Part shown: one piece after another, positions 60,243-64,000 of the stretch
Numbering within the stretch: position 1 is the stretch's first letter
Layout of the letters: every line of letters begins with the position of its first letter
Source of the DNA: Nitrospira japonica
GTDB lineage: Bacteria; Nitrospirota; Thermodesulfovibrionia; Thermodesulfovibrionales; SM23-35
Direction of reading: 5' to 3'
Length of the DNA stretch: 64,000 nucleotides
NCBI GenBank assembly: GCA_020725385.1
Contig: DYFC01000060.1
Coordinates: 1-64,000 of the forward strand
Position numbers and translations under genes: made by a program
Notes under the pieces: model-generated
What the model saw: only the letters and a program-made list of their open reading frames with translations
Told to the model about the DNA's origin: nothing
The model's database searches: none

Positions 60243-60958
60243 TGACCTGTCTCCTCCAGCGCTTCATCGGTTGTACGTTCTTTAAGCCTTGCCATTGCAC
60301 CAACTTCGGTAGTGCCGATATGCTGATGGACTGCACGGATAAGGACGCCTGTAATAAAAACGATGATTAGGCCGTCTGTGGCAATAGCAAGTTCCACAAG
60401 GAGTGGCAATGTACGGGCTAGACTTATACCCGCAAAAAAAGCGCCGTTTTCCATCGCCAATAAGCCGATAAGTAGAGGCACCGCTTCACGCCGTACTGCG
60501 AGCGTATAAGCTCCCAGAAAAAGCACAGCAAATCCGATTGGAATATTCGGCCCGCGAAATTCAACCGCTATTGCTTGCTGCAACGGGATAGTAAGAAAAT
60601 AGGCTATGATTACAAGCGCCAGCGAAATAAGAAGTGATGAAGGGATATTCAATACCTGGTCGATCTCGCGGCGGGTATAGACTTCTTCATGCACTGTTTT
60701 CCGTAGAACCCAGGGAATTAAAATTGCTTTTGCGACCACATTCACAAGAGCAACGCCATAAAGATGCAAAGAGGAGTGCCGAAGTCCAAGCAGGAAAGCG
60801 GATACTGCCAGCAGCAATGATTGTGTGATAAAAAGTGTTAGTGTCCCCTTTGCCTGACGTGTAGCGACAATGCCGAAAGCAGTGAGTAGAAATAGACCAC
60901 CTGCGAGCATATTCAGTGAATCCAGAATTGAAACTGCTATTAAATTATCATTTATCAT
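60239..60958 (-). CDS. HyfE-like membrane subunit
   Basis: HyfE-type multi-TM protein between HyfF- and HyfC-like genes. Confidence 0.85.
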   Translation of the reverse strand: MINDNLIAVSILDSLNMLAGGLFLLTAFGIVATRQAKGTLTLFITQSLLLAVSAFLLGLRHSSLHLYGVALVNVVAKAILIPWVLRKTVHEEVYTRREIDQVLNIPSSLLISLALVIIAYFLTIPLQQAIAVEFRGPNIPIGFAVLFLGAYTLAVRREAVPLLIGLLAMENGAFFAGISLARTLPLLVELAIATDGLIIVFITGVLIRAVHQHIGTTEVGAMARLKERTTDEALEETGQ

Positions 60959-60965
60959 GGTTTCA

Positions 60966-61916
60966 TCAAAGAGAAAATAACCTCATAAGCATTGCTGCCA
61001 CCGATGTAACGAAGGCGCTACCCAGAAATTCGGTAATGCGAAACAAACGAAGTTTGGCCAGCGATGATTCGATGATAACGAGCACCAGAATAAAAATAAA
61101 TATTTTGAAAAGGACAAGTGGAACAGCTAATAGCACATTACCAAACGTCTGTTTGTAGGCAAGCCCCCATGGTGTGACGAGAACGTTGAGAAAAATACAT
61201 AGCAGCACAAACAACTTCATATAACCACCCCATTTTATCAGGGCTGCACCTTTGCCCGAGTATTCCAGCATTTTAGACTCGTCGATCATAGCTAATTCAA
61301 AGTGTCCGGAAGGATTGTCAACCGGAATACGCCCGGTCTCTGCGAGGATTAGCATGAAGAAAGCAGCCATCAGGAGCACATGTGATGGTTCCAGAAAATT
61401 TGATGGTGGCGACATCCAGCGTTTTTGTACAATATAGGGGATGGTAGAATCAGCAACAAAAGCAACCGTGAAGAATACAATAATAAACACAGGTTCTGCC
61501 AGGAAACCAACCATACGTGTCCGGCTTGCACCCATAGGGCCATAAGGGTTAGCAGTGTCAACTGCAGCTAGTGTTTTAAAAAATCCACCGAGTGCCAGCA
61601 CAAAGCCGCCACCCACCATATCAGCCATAAACGCAAAAAAGAGTGGATAATCTGTGAGAACCGGGATGAGTAGTGTGACAAAAATAGGAGTGATAAATGC
61701 AATATACGGTGTAGCACGGAAAATCCAGGAACTTTCCTCAGAGATTACCTCATCTTTTTGGAAGAATTTCCACAGATCGCGATAAGGCTGGAAAATACTG
61801 GGACCACGCTTTGATTGTACAATTTCCTTTAGGCGATTTATCACGCCTGCAACAAGCGGCGAGAAAACAAGTACTACCAGTACTTGTAAGAGGTTGAAAA
61901 AAATGCGCTCAATCAC
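60966..61916 (-). CDS. HyfC/HycD/NuoH-like membrane subunit
   Basis: RGPSIFQPYRDLWKFFQKDEV, ETGRIPVDNPSGHFELAMIDESKMLEYSG; GTG start. Confidence 0.92.
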   Translation of the reverse strand: MIERIFFNLLQVLVVLVFSPLVAGVINRLKEIVQSKRGPSIFQPYRDLWKFFQKDEVISEESSWIFRATPYIAFITPIFVTLLIPVLTDYPLFFAFMADMVGGGFVLALGGFFKTLAAVDTANPYGPMGASRTRMVGFLAEPVFIIVFFTVAFVADSTIPYIVQKRWMSPPSNFLEPSHVLLMAAFFMLILAETGRIPVDNPSGHFELAMIDESKMLEYSGKGAALIKWGGYMKLFVLLCIFLNVLVTPWGLAYKQTFGNVLLAVPLVLFKIFIFILVLVIIESSLAKLRLFRITEFLGSAFVTSVAAMLMRLFSL

Positions 61917-61996
61917 GGACCGACTTCTCTGACCGTTACTTTGCCAGACGGTCTTTTATACTGAGCGTTATAGGCAGCCACCAATGAGCGTTCCAT
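61913..61996 (-). CDS. Short ORF between riboswitch and hyfC-like gene (possible gene remnant)
   Basis: Open frame AGVGKPDDPIRNKLGKVMERSLVAAYNAQYKRPSGKVTVREVGP*, stop overlapping the hyfC GTG (GTGA); ATG at 61996. Confidence 0.35.
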   Translation of the reverse strand: MERSLVAAYNAQYKRPSGKVTVREVGP

Positions 61997-62055
61997 AACC
62001 TTCCCAAGTTTGTTTCTGATGGGATCGTCGGGCTTACCGACTCCCGCATTTTCTC

Positions 62056-62115
62056 AAACTATAGGAGTTATCAGCCCCAGGAGGGCGGCGCTTCAAGGCG
62101 AACTCCATCGCCTAC
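62056..62115 (-). promoter_or_regulatory. Fluoride (crcB-type) riboswitch aptamer
   Basis: Minus strand: UAGGCGAUGGAGUUCGCCUUGAAGCGCCGCCCUCCUGGGGCUGAUAACUCCUAUAGU; GGCGAUGG..UUCGCC stem, GGGCUGAU, pseudoknot GGAGUU/AACUCC as in the fluoride riboswitch consensus. Confidence 0.88.
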
Positions 62116-62171
62116 GATAAAAAGAATACTACCACAATTTTGATCAATGTGCAAGTTTTTTTTAAACCGGT

Positions 62172-62693
62172 TTACTTTACTACAATTACCGAGCATGGAG
62201 CGAGCTTCGTAATGTTCTGTGATGTCGAGCCCCACACCCTTCCAAATATCTTAGAATGCCCCATGAATCCGATTACAAGAAGGTCGAAATTACCTTCTTT
62301 TGCATATTGTACTATTGTTTCAACTTCATGGCCTGCCAGAATCTTTGTGTGAAGTTCAATACCCTCTTTTGTTGCTTCTTCGATTGCTTCCTCATTGAGT
62401 TTCTTAAAGAACCCGTTTGCCTCTTCTTTGTATTCAACTACTTCGCCTATAGTTGCTGCATAATGTGGAATTTTTTCTTCCACTGAGAGGCTGTAAAGTT
62501 TTGCATCATATTGCTTTGCAAGATCTATTGCAACTTTCAGTGCATGTTTAGATCCTTCTGAGCCATCGTATGCAATCAATATCTTTTTATACATCAATCC
62601 CCTCCTGTCCCTATTGATGTTTTTGAAATTTGGCCTTATCGATACCTCCGTCAAAAGGTCAGATAAAACCGCACATTCCCCCATAAAAATCAT
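62172..62693 (-). CDS. Universal stress protein
   Basis: MYKKILIAYDGSEGSKHALKVAIDLA, GFMGHSKIFGRVWGSTSQNITKLAPCSVIVVK; the initiator may be the internal MYKKIL. Confidence 0.9.
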   Translation of the reverse strand: MIFMGECAVLSDLLTEVSIRPNFKNINRDRRGLMYKKILIAYDGSEGSKHALKVAIDLAKQYDAKLYSLSVEEKIPHYAATIGEVVEYKEEANGFFKKLNEEAIEEATKEGIELHTKILAGHEVETIVQYAKEGNFDLLVIGFMGHSKIFGRVWGSTSQNITKLAPCSVIVVK

Positions 62694-62803
62694 GCCAAGA
62701 AATCAAAATTTTCATTGTAAAAAATCCTTTTTTATAGTCTCTCTTGCCTTTTTTCTGACAATGCCTTCTTCTGAATCGGGCAAGTCTATTGTAATTAATT
62801 ACA

Positions 62804-63226
62804 TTAATGGGTTTTCCCTTGCTTTAATGTAATCAGAAAAATGCCACCGATCAGAGTCAGGAAACCCGCGTATAAAAATCCTGCAGCTGGTGAAACCTTT
62901 GTCCACAAAATACCGACTACAAAGCTCGATATAAAATCTCCAACTCCGTTAACCATTGATAGTGCTCCATAGCCGGTGCCTCTCAAATTTTCTGGCAAGA
63001 GGTCACCTGACAAAGCCCTTTCCATGGAATCAACGATTGCTATATAAATGCCAGCGAGAGAAAATAGTATGAACATAGCCCAAAGCTTGGGAGGTTCAAA
63101 AATAAAACCCAGACACATCAAAGAGAACCCATAATCACTTAATAGGCTTGTTAGACCTATTCCCAAAATGCTTTTAGTCAGCCATTTATTTTTCACAGGC
63201 TTTCTCCATTTTGAGATCAATATCAA
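62804..63226 (-). pseudogene. Internally deleted MFS transporter remnant
   Basis: TM1-like KNKWLTKSILGIGLTSLLSDYG joined directly to a C-terminal MFS region (SMERALSGDLLPENLRGTGYGALSMVNGVGDFISS). Confidence 0.55.
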
Positions 63227-63950
63227 TCAATTTCAGGTTCACGCGACCTCCTGTAAGATATTTCGGCAAAACAGCTTTATTAGCAAATTTTTTTGTCAAT
63301 CCTGGATTACCGTTTGTGATGTCATATATATCCGGGAAGACCTCTTCTACTAAAGCGTTGGCTTCGCCTATGGTTTGCATGGTTAATAAGAATGAGTCGT
63401 ACTTTGATAGATTTTTTATCCGCACTTTTGGCAAAAGCCAGAGACAGTATTCAAGACATGCTGTAAAATTGTAATCAGACATCTCCCAGCTCTGCCGGCT
63501 TGCTGTAATTATGATTGCAAGGTCTTTTAAGGGTGTCAAAAATGCGTTAATTCTGGGAGTCACAGATTCAAGGTGGTCAAGTATTATACAGAATTTCTTA
63601 TGTCCGATATTATTAAATATCATATTTTTCATTTCCCTTGAATTTACCTCTTTTAGATCGCTTTGACGACAAATCTCTCTAATTCTTTTATATTTGTCTA
63701 TATTTGCAAGGGTTCTGGAACGTTGCAGCAGAACCTCGGCGATGGGCAGGAGGATTTCTTTAAGTGTCCTGCTTTCCCTGCAAAATACAGGTATTAATGA
63801 AGTATTCATATCCATCCAATTTTGATATATATGTTCAAGAATTGCAGTTTTACCGACTCCCTCTGGCCCGTAGATATGAAAGGATTTCATTTTGTTGATA
63901 TATGATTTAATTAGACTGATTTCATTATCTCTTCCAATAAGTTTACTCAT
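63186..63950 (-). CDS. AAA/STAND-like ATPase
   Basis: Walker A GPEGVGKTAIL, Walker B-like FCIILDHLE; start set at MSKLIGRDNE since the tracked 63983 start lies in a hairpin. Confidence 0.7.
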   Translation of the reverse strand: MSKLIGRDNEISLIKSYINKMKSFHIYGPEGVGKTAILEHIYQNWMDMNTSLIPVFCRESRTLKEILLPIAEVLLQRSRTLANIDKYKRIREICRQSDLKEVNSREMKNMIFNNIGHKKFCIILDHLESVTPRINAFLTPLKDLAIIITASRQSWEMSDYNFTACLEYCLWLLPKVRIKNLSKYDSFLLTMQTIGEANALVEEVFPDIYDITNGNPGLTKKFANKAVLPKYLTGGRVNLKLIDIDLKMEKACEK

Positions 63951-63971
63951 AAAGCAAATCTTTAAATAAAA

Positions 63972-64000
63972 AACTCCTACCAATTTTATTAGTAGGAGTT
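63972..64000 (-). terminator. Intrinsic terminator of a minus-strand gene beyond the right edge
   Basis: AACTCCTAC / GTAGGAGTT hairpin, followed on the minus strand by TTTTTTATTT. Confidence 0.8.

Noticed and set aside
54270-61916. Calling the complex a functional [NiFe] hydrogenase-4/formate hydrogenlyase
   Set aside because: All four NiFe cysteine ligands are replaced and no maturation or formate dehydrogenase genes are present in the window.

Overview
AT-rich bacterial chromosome segment; the gene content suggests Nitrospirota/Thermodesulfovibrio-like or deltaproteobacterial affinity, which is inference and not tested. The left half holds housekeeping genes (nadC, valS, rsmI, nadE, argS, ilvE, pssA, leuA, nrdJ). 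A large flagellar export/chemotaxis block follows (fliLMNOPQR-flhBAFG-fliA, HEAT-repeat protein, cheR, two cheY, cheA, a cheW-cheZ fusion, cheB, then a FliK-like gene and an FlhB-C-like gene on the opposite strand). The right part is accessory: B12-radical SAM/TPR protein, MFS transporters, ChrB-like protein, Pit and USP genes, an MgtA-type ATPase with an EIIA-like partner, and a group-4-hydrogenase-like membrane complex. Main points: (1) a thioredoxin-like mini-protein whose reading frame continues through an in-frame UGA followed by a bacterial SECIS-like hairpin (candidate selenoprotein, 42412-42723); (2) a fluoride (crcB-type) riboswitch on the minus strand at about 62056-62115, heading the Hyf/Ehr-like operon; (3) in that complex all four NiFe-ligand cysteines of the large subunit are replaced, and the small subunit lacks one canonical cluster cysteine; (4) a CheW-CheZ fusion; (5) an identical 20-nt palindromic operator at two loci, overlapping the start codon in both; (6) apparent non-canonical start codons for valS (ATT) and an MFS gene (CTG); (7) several unannotated small ORFs and leader structures. 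No rRNA, tRNA or CRISPR array was recognised. All calls are from reading the sequence and supplied translations; no searches were run.
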